DNA from: Bremia lactucae
Lineage: Eukaryota > Oomycota > Peronosporomycetes > Peronosporales > Peronosporaceae
Direction: 5' to 3'
NCBI RefSeq assembly: GCF_004359215.1
Contig: NC_090615.1
Location: forward strand, 7,341,120-7,405,119
Length of the DNA stretch: 64,000 nt
Shown here: positions 8,961-19,340 of the stretch, piece by piece
How the letters are laid out: each line of letters opens with the position of its first letter
How positions within the stretch are numbered: position 1 is the first letter of the stretch
The notes under the pieces: model-generated
What the model saw: the letters and a program-made list of their open reading frames with translations, nothing else
Told to the model about the DNA's origin: nothing
Databases searched by the model: none
Made by a program: the position numbers and the translations under genes

Positions 8961-10217
8961 AGCATCAGCGACGACATCAAGTCGTCCTGGTTTATATTCT
9001 ACGGAGAAATTATACGCCGCGAAGAAGGAAAGACACCTCGCCATTCTTTGCGAGTGGTGTGGGCTATTTACGGCCGTGCATAATGACGCATGGTCCGCAT
9101 ATACGTTGTACAATCTATCTCCTAGGAGGTAGATCCTAAATTTAGCCAATGCATATTTCATGGCAAGGAGTTCCTTGTCATGCACTGGGTAATTGCGTTC
9201 AGCTGGTTGCAGCTGACGCGATTGGTAACAGACGACGCGCTCCGCGCCATCTGTATCGTATTGCATTAACGCACAGCCGATTGCGAAATCGCTGGCGTCA
9301 CAGACCACATGGAATGGTCTGTCTTGATCTGCAATCGCCAAGATAGGCGATTGCATCAAGCTTTGCTTGATATCTTCAAAGGAACGCTGACAATCAGCGT
9401 GCCATAACCATTCTCCGTCTTTTTTGAAGAGACGAGAGAGATGATCTGCCTTCTCAACATAATTGCGGGAGTTCTTGTGCAAGTACGCCGCTAGCCCAAG
9501 GAACTTTCTAAGTCCCTTGACATCGACTGGAAATGGCCAGTCGGTAATTGCCTTGATCTTTTCGGGATCAGGGCGCACGCCGTGTTTACCGACGATGCAC
9601 CCAAGAAGTGTTTTTTCGCTTGCAGCGAATATGCACTTCTCGAGATTTGCGTGCAACATGTGCTTTTGCATAAATGTAAAAATCTGACGAACGTGATTTT
9701 TATGAACTTCCACGTCCGCCTTTCTGTCAATTGTCTGACTATGGACGAAAAAATCGTCAAAATAACTCGGTGCGAATTTTTGCACCGGACTCAACGGATT
9801 CGTTACGCATCTGTTGAAAGTTGCAGGAGCGTTACTAAGCTCCTGTGGCATTAATAGCTTTTTCCAAAGCATCCCACTGGGAGTGCTCACTGCTGTGTAC
9901 GGGATGTCTTGTTCACGCATAAGGATCTGATAAAATTCATCCATCAGATCCATAGACGGAAAGATGGTACTCTTAGACATACCATCTATGATTACGTCTT
10001 TTCTAGGTATCGGCGTTTGAGCCGGTACCGTTGCAGCATTCAGTTTATTAAATGCGTGCACTATCCGCCACCCTCCTGTCGCCTTCGGCACACAGAAGGT
10101 TGGAGAGCTATGTGGGGAGGTTGACCTCCTTTCATGGCCCGCTTTTACGCGACCGGTAAAGAATTTATCGATCGCAAGTACTTCTTCACGTGGCAGTGGC
10201 CACTGCTTCACTGACAC
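8925..10217 (-). CDS. Ty3/gypsy reverse transcriptase-RNase H ORF (partial polyprotein)
   Basis: This 430-codon frame is the longest intact retroelement ORF in the window. RT motifs run in order: GGWRIVHAFNKLN, the MDL strand, LLMPQELSNAPATFN, and the active site SYFDDFF. A thumb/connection (KIKAITDWPFPVDVKGLRKFLGLAAYL) follows. RNase H keeps three acidic positions: CDASDFAIGCAL, HDKELLAMKYAL and ADHASL. MPQE replaces the usual MPQG. Sense residues end near 8960 and the last ~12 codons are antisense of integrase. It lacks Gag, protease and integrase in frame, so on its own it is not a functional polyprotein. It is inverted relative to its gag and integrase neighbours. Confidence 0.8.
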   Translation of the reverse strand: MSVKQWPLPREEVLAIDKFFTGRVKAGHERRSTSPHSSPTFCVPKATGGWRIVHAFNKLNAATVPAQTPIPRKDVIIDGMSKSTIFPSMDLMDEFYQILMREQDIPYTAVSTPSGMLWKKLLMPQELSNAPATFNRCVTNPLSPVQKFAPSYFDDFFVHSQTIDRKADVEVHKNHVRQIFTFMQKHMLHANLEKCIFAASEKTLLGCIVGKHGVRPDPEKIKAITDWPFPVDVKGLRKFLGLAAYLHKNSRNYVEKADHLSRLFKKDGEWLWHADCQRSFEDIKQSLMQSPILAIADQDRPFHVVCDASDFAIGCALMQYDTDGAERVVCYQSRQLQPAERNYPVHDKELLAMKYALAKFRIYLLGDRLYNVYADHASLCTAVNSPHHSQRMARCLSFFAAYNFSVEYKPGRLDVVADAVRLREIRKRSP

Positions 10218-10305
10218 AGTACTTCGAGCCCGGTTTGAGCTCGATCTAATGTCGAGTGCCTTAATCCATAGGCAACTCGCATGGAACTATCTAGGGAATA
10301 CAAGG
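10218..10305 (-). pseudogene. Protease-RT linker upstream of the inverted RT
   Basis: Minus-strand codons before the RT start read CELP and GTRH (with stops), matching the CELPKDKGTRHEI segment at 26960-27000. It marks the right end of the inverted RT-RNase H block. Confidence 0.5.
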
Positions 10306-10870
10306 ACTCGCTCGAGCAAAAAAAAAGTTTAGCTCTTGCTCATCACGCATTAGCACTAAGGTCAATGCGAAAGATACTAATGTTGATTTAATTTACATTG
10401 AGGTGGACAAACTCAGTAATAACAATAATGTTATTACTGACTTTAATAACGATGCTGAAAGACTTAACATCAAAAAGAAAATTATTAATGAGAACGATAA
10501 TACTCTTAATAACGAATAGATTTAAATACCGCAGTGCGAGCCGGTCGCACTGAAAACAAAAAAAGAGATAGCAGGTAATTTTTTTTGGCTTGAGAAGCAT
10601 GGGTCCGTCTTGTACAGGAGTCCATCGCTGATGCGGTGGACCAACAGAAACGGAAGACAACATACCATCAATTAATTCTAATAACCCAGTCGTACTGTCT
10701 ACGGTTGACCTTCTGAAACATGTCGTGATGAAGGCAGTGATAAATTACTGCCCAGGTATATTGGGCCGTTTTGTGTTCTACATCGCTGCCTCGTGGTATG
10801 CGTGCGCGCATCCTACGTTTTATGTTGGGTATCTATGGGTACGAGGCTTCTTCCAATTCCGGGTTACACC
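10306..10870 (+). pseudogene. Integrase C-terminal region, frameshifted
   Basis: The stretch opens with the 'ggactcgctcgagcaaa' segment that follows the integrase core in three other copies (29769, 41281 and here). It ends with coding remnants of the GPY/F-type module (YIGPF at ~10757) and a 'HPTFYVG'-like end near 10810-10830. Frameshifts and stops break it. It continues the plus-strand integrase cut at 8960. Confidence 0.55.
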
Positions 10871-12529
10871 GGAACGGTCGAGGGCATCGCCAAAGCCTGA
10901 TGGTTTCGAGCCAAAGCCTTGTTGTCTCGGAACATAGTCTGATTCTCTTGAACCAGACGATCCACTCTTTCCTTCAAGGAAGAGATCTTCTGACGAGCTG
11001 TCACCAGCTCGTTTTGAAGGGACTGACATGTCCTCTTGTTCGCCATTTGTTCAGTCGCAACCTGCGCACAATTTTTCATATGGTCACGAAACACATTGTC
11101 GACAGTCACCGCTAACTCGCTGCGATGGGCTCGCTCGTGATCAAGATCCTCCTTTAGATAATAAGAGGAGTGGTCCAATCACGATGTTGATTCGGGCTCG
11201 TCAAATGAGTCGATCCCGATTCCCCCCCCTCCACATCCGTTGACAAATTCGAGTGATGAGAAGCATTTTCATGTTGAAAGCTTCTTGAACCGCCGTGAGG
11301 TAAAGGGGGTTCGAACGAGTCATCTCGTTCGTTGGCGAGGGTATCCACCCTCGCATGATAGTTAGGAACCTCGTTCCCAACTGATGTTGGACGGGTCTCG
11401 TCTTGCAGTACGATGAGAACATCCGCCTCGACAGAGAGTCCATCAAGAACGAACGTTTCCCGCGCTCGTAATAGTATTGAAGGTTCTCAATCCCTTGATG
11501 CATCTTGTTAGATGAGCGTCCTCAAATGAGAATCTTTAAGGGAATATTTCTTTGCTCTCTACCTCAAGCTTTGGGGTACATGCTTCTTTAGAGGCATGAC
11601 CTGCCCCTTTAAAACAGCATTGACATGAGTCCCCCCACGAAAGGCAAGGAATTCCTGCCTGTCTAGACAAACGTTGTAGCTTATAGTGTGCACCGACTAC
11701 GGTCCGTTTCTCGAACCGTTCACGGAGAGCATTTAGCTTGTCAGGCCTATGTTTTGCATATTGAGCACAAAGGCTGTCCAAGCTTGGAGCAAAGGTTTGC
11801 ATCCTTCCCCCGCATAGAAGAGTACTACCGATGCCGATAAAGAATTCCGTCTCATTCTCACCAGTGAAGCCTGGCTGAGTCAAATAACGGAATGTGATAT
11901 CGATCGTTGTCATACCAGACCAACGAATTAGGTTATTCTTCGAGGGGAAACTATGTCTATTTTCAGGAGCGAGCCGCAACGTTTTGCGATTCCTCTCTTG
12001 ATGGCGCATGTTAACGTTAACTTGGCCCTTGAAGCAATCCCTAGAATCACTCCTTTCCTGGCGTATGCAAACTAGCACCACCAGTAACACTCTTCCCTAC
12101 AGATCACTTAGTTTCTAGTGACGTATACTTAGTCACCAGAGTGATCATCGCCCACGAAGTCACCATCCGATGACTCCCCACCAAACTCGTCATCACCTCT
12201 TAGGTTGTCACATTAGAAACCAAAGGTTTAACGGACTCGTCCTTAGGTGATCCGGCGGCATTTACAGTAGCCACTGAGTCGGGCGGTGCCGGTGACTTGG
12301 TCCAGTCACCTACAATTGGTGTAGCAGGTGACTTGTCACCGTCACCTGCAATTATATTATCAGATGACATATCTCAGTCACCTTCAATTGGGGTAGGAGG
12401 TTACGTATTCCACACAGTCGACGCATTAGCGTCTACTTAAACATTTGCAATACTAACAGCTGCACTAATCCGTGCAGCTGCCAGCTTTGCGGCCTCACGG
12501 GCCACGCGCACAGACTTGTTTGTCGCCAT
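10864..12529 (-). pseudogene. Antisense ORF (aORF) of the gypsy family B element, copy 1
   Basis: Reading the minus strand from the ATG at 12529: a basic, Ala-rich N-terminus (MATNKSVRVAREAAKLAAAR); a central open segment of 184 codons (12090-11536) with ERFEKRTVVGAHYKLQRLS and a Cys/His cluster SCQCCFKGAGHASKEAC; and a C-terminal 104-codon coiled coil (11178-10867) with LVTARQKISSLKERVDRLVQ. Several stops separate these blocks. It lies between integrase and the 3' LTR but on the opposite strand. The same order occurs at 30400-32980. The Cys cluster approximates a zinc knuckle but the spacing (Cx2Cx5Hx5C) is one residue longer than CCHC at two places. Function unknown; a Gag-like or RNA-binding role is only a guess. 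Confidence 0.55.
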
Positions 12530-12661
12530 GTTGATCTCGGTCAAAATCAATAAGGCAAATAATAACGGTATTTTGATTAAAATCAATAATGCAAAATTAC
12601 ACGGAAAGACATAATAGTATTTCCGGTCACCCTACATCAGTCGCAATAGTGACTGTTAGTT

Positions 12662-12673
12662 AAGGTGGGGTGA
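12662..12673 (+). promoter_or_regulatory. Polypurine tract before the 3' LTR
   Basis: AAGGTGGGGTGA immediately precedes the LTR start. The equivalent at 33183-33196 is AGGGGTGGTGGTGA. Purine-rich runs at this place prime plus-strand DNA synthesis and fix the element's orientation as plus. Confidence 0.6.
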
Positions 12674-13155
12674 TGAAATGGGGTGTCTCGTTTCATAGGT
12701 ATTATTTCCTATAAGAGGAAATAAACAAAGAAATACGAAATTATATCTTCATTAATTTTAACTTAAATAGTACTCATATTACCAAATTTGGTAATTGATA
12801 CAATAAAACATTAGGTCTATTGATCGGTTGATTTAAGTCTAAATCAGTCCAGTCAATCATTATAAGACAAGGATAGTGTGGATCGCAAGGACGCGACATC
12901 CTTAGTTAAATATTAATATAATACGTTCAGAAGTAGATAGATGATCGTTACTTAGGAAACTAAATACATTAATACAGCTTTACTATTCTCTATTGATAAG
13001 CCTTAGTCTAGACCTGTAAGCTAAAGACCCTAAGATCCATAGAAACCTTCCTCTGTAACTTTGTGTACGTGTAATTTCGAGGCATCTCACCTACATTGTA
13101 ATCAGTGTAAGGTTAACTAGTACTGATCAGTACTATTGAAAGGTGCCCCGTTACA
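12674..13155 (+). repeat. 3' LTR of family B element 1
   Basis: It begins TGAAATGGGGTGTCTCGTTTCAT, a mutated form of the TGTAACGKGGTG start, and ends GGTGCCCCGTTACA (482 bp). It aligns over its length with 33197-33654. A polypurine tract sits on its left. No clear 5-bp target duplication was found, as the left end of the element is disrupted. Confidence 0.75.
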
Positions 13156-13741
13156 CAAGTGGTGGGTCTAATTACTTCACTTGTGTGGGGCAACTTTCAT
13201 TGCGAATAGGTGCGAATCCAGCGTGGGAAATGCGTCGTCTGTGTACGTGCTACATGTGATGCTCACTCACAGGCTTCACCACCGAGCTAAGAAGTTGTCA
13301 TCACCACTTTTGTTGTTCTGTTAGGATCATGGCAGGGGTATGGCCATTTCCATATGTTTCGATCCAAACAAGGAGATTTTCTCTCTCTTGTCCTCATATG
13401 TCTCAACACTGACAACAAGAGGGCAAGCCTTAGGCTCCTGATCAGGTACAGGAATTTACCGAGTTGCATAAATGCTGCTAAGTGGTCCGATATAGAAAGA
13501 TTCATGTTGCAGAAAGGCTTTAAGCCTTGCAACAAGAACCTTTGGGCCCTGAAAAGGATGTGATCTCTACGATCCAGCCCAAACAAATTTGTAAGGTTAT
13601 CAAACGCTACGCGTTTCACCCCTAAAAGTTTGAGAAATGGATCTATGTCAGCAGACGCTCGGACTTATAAAGACTCAGGCGTAGATTGGCGAATCGGACT
13701 TAATTCATTAAGATTATACGAAAAACTAAACTTTAATTAAA
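13156..13741. other. Unassigned sequence right of the family B LTR
   Basis: A 110-codon minus frame (13287-13619) and a 69-codon plus frame (13354-13563) overlap. The plus strand has TTTGGGCCCTGAAAAG at 13540, also present at 54411, where it follows an integrase C-terminal region. It is therefore probably a degraded gypsy pol end. No host gene seen. Confidence 0.35.
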
Positions 13742-14596
13742 ATTTAAAATGTGGAACCTTACCTTAATTCCACCAGATCTCTATCTGGTGGCTACTACTC
13801 GTATTTCGTATCACCTACATAAAAATGGGATTGTTTTAGCCAATCAGAAGCCTTACTTATTGCGCTCCGCATATTTTTTTTCACGATAAAAAAACATCGT
13901 TTTGAATCGGGCTGGGTCAAGTTGATCTACTCTCCATATCCTTCTTTTTGACTTGTAAACAAGCGGGTCCTACGAATTATTATCAATCACAATACATTCT
14001 CTATATCACACTCAATTTCTACTTTCTTCCTTGTCAGGCTGTTCTACAATGCTTCCACCACACCACCCAATGCATCCTTTCCCAGCACAATGGCCCTGAC
14101 GGATGCAGCTCGCGAATTCGCTCATGCAGAAGGATATGCTGTGTCTACCCTAAATTCCGACAAAAAGAAGATTATTTTGTAATGCGATCGACGTGGTACC
14201 TACCTGCAAAGGGCAGCAACATGACTTGAGTTGCCGCGAAACTCTGCGAGCCGATTGACTAATTGCCCGTTTCGTCTATCAGGGCGTCTACCAAGCGATA
14301 ACAGCTTGCAACTGCGAACTTTTCATAGGGAACATAATCATGAACCTTCAGACAACATAAGTAGTCATCCGACTGCCTGACGCTTTCAATCAGAGCAAAA
14401 TTTGTTAGTACAAAAACTTCTTAAGGCTGGGATTGCGCCGAAAGAAATTGTCACAACCCTACGCCAAATAGATCCCAGCACAAAAGCAATAGGAAGGACA
14501 ATCTACAACGAGCGCCAGCGGTGCGAGCAGAAGAGCTTCGCAATCGTACACCACTGGACGCTCTATTTGACATTCTGCATCATGCAGAGTGGGTTT

Positions 14597-14637
14597 ATAG
14601 GTGTGAAAGATGATTATCATCATCTTTTCACACCTAT
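14597..14637. repeat. Short palindrome in the MULE transposase (18-bp arms)
   Basis: ATAGGTGTGAAAGATGAT is followed after a few bases by its reverse complement with one extra base (ATCATCTTTTCACACCTAT). Confidence 0.8.
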
Positions 14638-14671
14638 TCTATGCCAGCCAAAAATCTGTGGAACTCCTTTA

Positions 14672-14747
14672 CAGACATCCATACGCTTTGGTGGCGGACT
14701 GCACCTAGATAGGTGCAGTCCACCACCAAAGCGTAAGGATATCTGTG
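14672..14747. repeat. Palindrome in the MULE transposase (25-36-bp arms)
   Basis: Bases 14682-14706 and 14711-14735 are reverse complements with one mismatch and a 4-base centre (agat). Weaker symmetry extends both arms outward by about ten bases. Confidence 0.85.
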
Positions 14748-14929
14748 ATCGATTCATAATGCCGGATCCTCCATATCACTGGTGTCACAAGCTTCAACAC
14801 TTCCTCCCAATTGCTATTGCTTTCATCAGGCATGAACGTGAAGCGGACTACCTTTGGGCTCTCGATCAACTGCCACAGACAATCACAACAGACCGAGAAT
14901 TTGCCCTAAAGAATGCCCTGAAATAACAT

Positions 14930-16130
14930 TTCCCACCTCAACCCATCTTCTATGCGTTTAACATATTTAAAAAAACGCTCTAGCAAATTGTCGTAAGTTT
15001 TTTGGACCTGGGGATGACTGGAATAAATTCGTGAAGAGTCGGACAGATGTAATCTATTCGAAATCAGAGGAAGTGTAAATCAATCTCATGATAAGCATGC
15101 ACTCAACATATACTGCACTGCCTAACATGCTGGCCTATCCGGATACCACCTGTCTGACACATAAAAATTAATTTATTTACGCATACACCAGGAATTGCAT
15201 GCATTTTGGCCACGTCACATCATCGAGAGCTGAAGGGCTTCATCATATGTTAAAGAGCTACATAAGTGTTCCGGAAAAAACTTGGGTGATGTACAAACTC
15301 GCGTAGCTCATGCTGCTTAAGCCCAGATTGAAAATCTTGGTGTTTAGCTGTCGTAGGAGCGAATGCAAGTCATGCACAAACACAGAAAATCCCTTTCTTT
15401 GCTGTAGTGCGCCGCATTTCAATATACGCACTAGGAAAATGCTTTGAGCTATGAGTTATCTGAAGATCCTACCAATGCCACCATAACCTGTTCAGTTGCG
15501 TGTAATTCAAGAATGGAATACCCTGTCAGCATCAAATAATCTGCTTTTCTAAGAAGTGGCCGCCCTCTCACTGTTAAGAGTTTCCACCATTAATGGCGCT
15601 TGGATGCAGCTGCGCCTGCAGCCATGCCTGAAGTGGGTAGACAAAATGTTGCCACCATATTAGAGGCTGTCAAAGAACGTTACAACATGGTGGAGTATCG
15701 CCATCAAGAAACCATTATGGGAACAGCTACGATAAATTGCAGTCTGGATGATATGGCTCCAAGAATTCTGTCCCTTAGCGTACTCGTGGTCGCTCAACTG
15801 GATCTAGACCGTCACAAAAAATAATAATGTGCATCAATCATCAAGGCAACGAGATCCATCTGAATTTGAGTTTGTTCAAGTAGCGGATTGCTCGAAACTT
15901 TGCATACAATCAGGTCAAAATGCACGCAGGTGCCCCATCGCTCAATCTCTGGCTCTTTTAAATAAGTCCTTTTATCCATCTGAATTTGAGATTGTATAAG
16001 CAGCAATTCGTTGAAGACTTTGCAGTATTTGCAGGAATAAGGGTCACAATGCACGCAGGTGCCCTTAACGCCGAATATCTGGCTCTTAAATAAGTATTTT
16101 TTATCCACTTCATCAACTTGCCATTCCACC
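14930..16130. other. Non-coding interior of the degraded MULE
   Basis: No convincing coding frame. Two diverged copies of a segment with 'atccatctgaatttgag' (15850 and 15975), each followed by 'cacgcaggtgcccc' or 'cacgcaggtgccc', form an imperfect direct repeat of about 125-bp spacing. Confidence 0.4.
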
Positions 16131-16345
16131 CCAGCATTTGTTATTTCCACCCGTCATTATTTTTTCCACCCGTCATTATTTTTTCCACCCCTTATTTGTC
16201 TTTTTCCGCCCATATAAATAAATATGCGAAGCGTTATACATAATGCTTCTGATTGGCTAATCGGAATCAAGTTGGCAGCGACGGTATTTTTTTGCATGGG
16301 GTGGAAATAACGAAATGGTGGGGTGGAAATAACATTCCCCTTTAT

Positions 16346-17158
16346 TTATTATCTAAGTTCTTAATAGCAAAAGGTGTGTTGTGAATTGTACACTTCAACC
16401 GAAGTATGCCCCATTACAATTTTATATTCCGTTGCATGGTTGCTACTCTGGCAAATTGCAGTGCACAATTTCGATTTGGCACAGCCATAAAAAATATGGT
16501 TTTCGGCACTTCATATGGTACGGATTCTTTATTCGATCAGGAGAATGATACTATGAATTCTGTAGGCTCTTATTTCCTCGATTTTTCGTTCCAAGTTGCT
16601 TAATTCTTCATGGAAGGTCCTGTCGCTGCGGATGCGCTCTTTGAGCAATAGTAATCAGGCAGCAAATAATAGGTGGGCGCGAGTGGGCTTTAATATATGC
16701 CCCGTCATGATTATTTAGTCCCCTTAAAAGTCTTGGCCCGCAAACGCTTGATTACTTACGCCATGAGCTATTTAGTGCTTGTACGTGCGCAAATAGCCCA
16801 TGCTTTAGTAGGGTTGGCAATTGAGACCGTGAATGAGTCTAGCTAGTATCATGCATCTTTTTGTGAAGATGCTCAGACTTGGAAAATGATTTTTATGACA
16901 CTATCGCGTTAGAAGCTCAGCTATTTAAAATGAGACTTGTCGAACGCAAATCGTGTATAAGATTTATAAAAAGCCTTCCCATCTGGGAGGTTACCGGCAT
17001 GACTCTTCCGTCTCGTGGAACAAGACGAGTATATTTTCACCGACCTTTCGACGGGCGTGTACACGTCGATAGCGGCGAGTATGCTAACATCATACGTTTC
17101 AATTGAGAAATATTAAATAACAATACTCAGATTTGTGACTATTTTTGAATAACGACTA
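16346..17158. other. Unassigned spacer
   Basis: AT-rich sequence with only short frames. I see no gene or repeat here. Confidence 0.35.
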
Positions 17159-18890
17159 CAGTATAACCTGTCTAAATTAATAATGTTGGGACGCCCTTTC
17201 CTGATAAATTTAAAAAGTTTAGAATTTTAGACAGGTGTAGTATCCCACAGATAAATTAATTATTTCGCTTTTTTGGAGGGATGTGGTTATAAAAGAAAGG
17301 CCTCTCCCACAATCCCCAAGAAGAACTCAGCAGCGCATCAACAATGCCTCTGGGAGGAGCACGCCACAATGACGGACGATGTCCGTGTGGCTCTCTGCAA
17401 ACATTACACATAGAATCCCGCACTGATCTAGGCACAGCTTGTCAATTGACTTCAGGACAAATATCAGCTGGGGGTCAGCCAGGCGACGGTCTCCAGCACG
17501 CCGAAGAAGAAGGCAGACCATCTTCGACTTTCAGAAGACAGCAGTAATGTATTCACTGATGGAATCAGCTCTGCTGGCTTGGTTTAATGCCCATTCGGAT
17601 CGTATCAGTCTTAGCGGAGACGTTGCCCGTGAACATGCAGAGCGGATTTTGGACCTTCTTTGTCCAGGACATGAACTATTTCAGCTTTCCAACGGATGGC
17701 TGGAATCCTATATAGCTCTGAATGGAATCCGCGCCTATCGCAGTTCGGAGAGAGCGGCGCGATGGACATGGTTGATGAGGAGGATGCGCTTTCTCCCTTA
17801 TGCGAGGTCCTCAATTAGTATAAATGGAAGAATATCTACAACATGGGTGAGACTGGCTTGTTCTATCGGATGCAGGTAAGCACTCTGCGAAGGACACCAA
17901 ATTTTGTTATCTGGTGGCTAATGCAACTCTTCTGTTTCAAGCTGACACTTCGCTTGCAACAGGGAGCTGAAGGGGTGAAAGCAAACAAGGAATAAATGTG
18001 ACTGTCTACTGCAATGGTGATGGGTCCGACAGAGGCCCCTATGGATCATTGGCACTACGCCACTTCTCGCTGCTCCCGCCATGTCAATCTCCAGAACCTT
18101 GGCTATCAGTATCGCAGCAACAAGAAGGCCTAGATAACACAAATTATCATCTTGGAGTGACTGAGGGACTTCGATGGGAGAATGGCAAACCGCAAGGTGC
18201 TGCTGATCCTGGACAACTGCAGTGCACACGTCCTGCTTGCTGATCTGTCGCAGCGAATCGCAATTCGCAACACGACAATCTACTATATTTCGCCCAACAT
18301 GACGTCGAAGCTTCAGCCGTGCGACCAGGGTATCCTACGCAACCTCAAAGCCTACTAGGCGCAGCTTCTCCCGTATGCTCCTTCAGGATCTCGACAATGG
18401 TGTCGTTGAGCCGGCAAAGATAAACATCTTTCATGCTATCTAGGTGTCAGTCTCAACTTGGTCTAACGATGTCCGCATTGAGACCATCCATAACTGTTAC
18501 CGGCATTGCAACATCCGGTCAGAACCAGCTGATGCTGCACCAGTCCTAGAGGAGCAGTGCCTTGACAATGAAGTCATGGTGGAGATGGAACATCAGATTA
18601 GACGCTTCAGGTATCCTATCGTGATGAACATCCGCAACCTGCTAGACTATCCTACCGAGCGGATCACATCATACATTCCAGACGTGGATGAAATCATTGA
18701 GGACCACCTCCCGACTCAGCCTGAGGACGAGCAGGAATCGCTGTCGTAGATGCTCAGAAAGCACTCGAGTTGCTTGAGACAATCTGGCTGCAACAGGATG
18801 GCGGCGCGCTGGGTTTTCTCAAGTCCGTACAGCAGATGAAGGACAGCGTTGGAGCAATCCGCACAAACCAAATCGCTCAGCCTGACATAC
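17159..18890 (+). pseudogene. pogo/Tigger-like transposase remnant
   Basis: After TA, the sequence CAGTATAACCTGTC resembles a pogo-type terminal repeat. The coding remains run over several frames: a CENP-B-type HTH (LLAWFNAHSDRISLSG, LSNGWLESYIALNGI at 17560-17730), then NMGETGLFYRMQ at ~17840, a 'GDGSD' strand near 18015, VLLILDNCSAH at ~18200 and ISPNMTSKLQPCDQGI at ~18300, all hallmarks of DDE_1 (PF03184). The first catalytic Asp, normally in DETGLF, is Gly (GETGLF), and frameshifts and stops break the frame. The final frame at 18444-18749 covers the acidic tail. It is inactive. Confidence 0.7.
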
Positions 18891-19340
18891 TGTAACGGGG
18901 CACTACGACTTGAACTGCTTCAGTACAAGTCCATTTCGCACTGCCTCAGTTGCAAGTGGTGCCCTACATTATTTCACGTACACTAGTACGTGCAGAGGAA
19001 GACTTCTCTTTAAGGCAACTAACTTAAAGAGGGTTAAATGAAAACTGTATTAATATAAGTAAGTATCTCTTCTATCTATCTTGTAAATGCAAACCTAATT
19101 ATAATCTAATACTAAACATGCAATTGAATACTTATCTGATCTTATCTGTATCTCTCTTTTGTTTATCTCTACAGCTGATTAGTCTGCGAAATAGATAAAA
19201 TGGTCTATACCTATTTATGGATAAGAATTTTGAACATAACTACATAGAGTAATATCCTCCAAATATTCTCTACGTTTTAGATAATATATTAATTAACAGC
19301 CTTTAAGTGTTAATTTCATGTAACGATACACCCCGTTACA
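18891..19340 (-). mobile_element. Solo LTR (family A) with target duplication
   Basis: The 450-bp element runs TGTAACGGGGCAC ... CACCCCGTTACA and is flanked by CATAC on both sides (18886-18890 and 19341-19345). It inserted just downstream of the pogo remnant. Related LTRs lie at 32205, 48296 and 63644. Inside is the palindrome CACGTACACTAGTACGTG. Orientation is inferred from similarity to family B LTRs. A solo LTR arises by recombination between the two LTRs of a full element. Confidence 0.9.

Larger units (their letters stand above)
14402..14926 (+). pseudogene. MULE transposase fragment carrying two fold-back duplications
   Basis: The 174-codon frame contains LLKAGIAPKEIVTTLRQIDP and GRTIYNERQR near the start. 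FIRHEREADYLWALDQL and TDREFALKNALK near the end match the MULE DDE transposase core (PF10551), in which the TDRE-type Asp is catalytic. Between them the expected strand bearing the first catalytic Asp (an 'ADCTYKTN'-like segment) is disrupted by two palindromic duplications at 14597-14637 and 14672-14747. The frame remains open through both, but the protein is scrambled there. It lacks the downstream half of the transposase. Confidence 0.65.
13742..16345. mobile_element. Degraded MULE with diverged terminal inverted repeats
   Basis: The left part (13742-13880) contains 'agccaatcagaag' and 'ctccgcatattttt'. The right part (16200-16345) holds the reverse complement of the same words, then repeated 'ggtggaaataac' ending in 'attcccc'. 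Between them is a MULE transposase remnant. Repeated 'ttatttccaccc' units near 16140-16190 act as subterminal repeats. The outer boundary on the left is not sharp and no target duplication could be fixed. Confidence 0.45.

Noticed and set aside
13287..13619. 110-codon minus-strand ORF as a host gene
   Set aside because: The opposite strand shares sequence with a gypsy pol end at 54411; no domain in the minus frame.
14402..14926. Host gene encoding a novel protein
   Set aside because: Start and end match MULE transposase; the odd middle comes from palindromic duplications.
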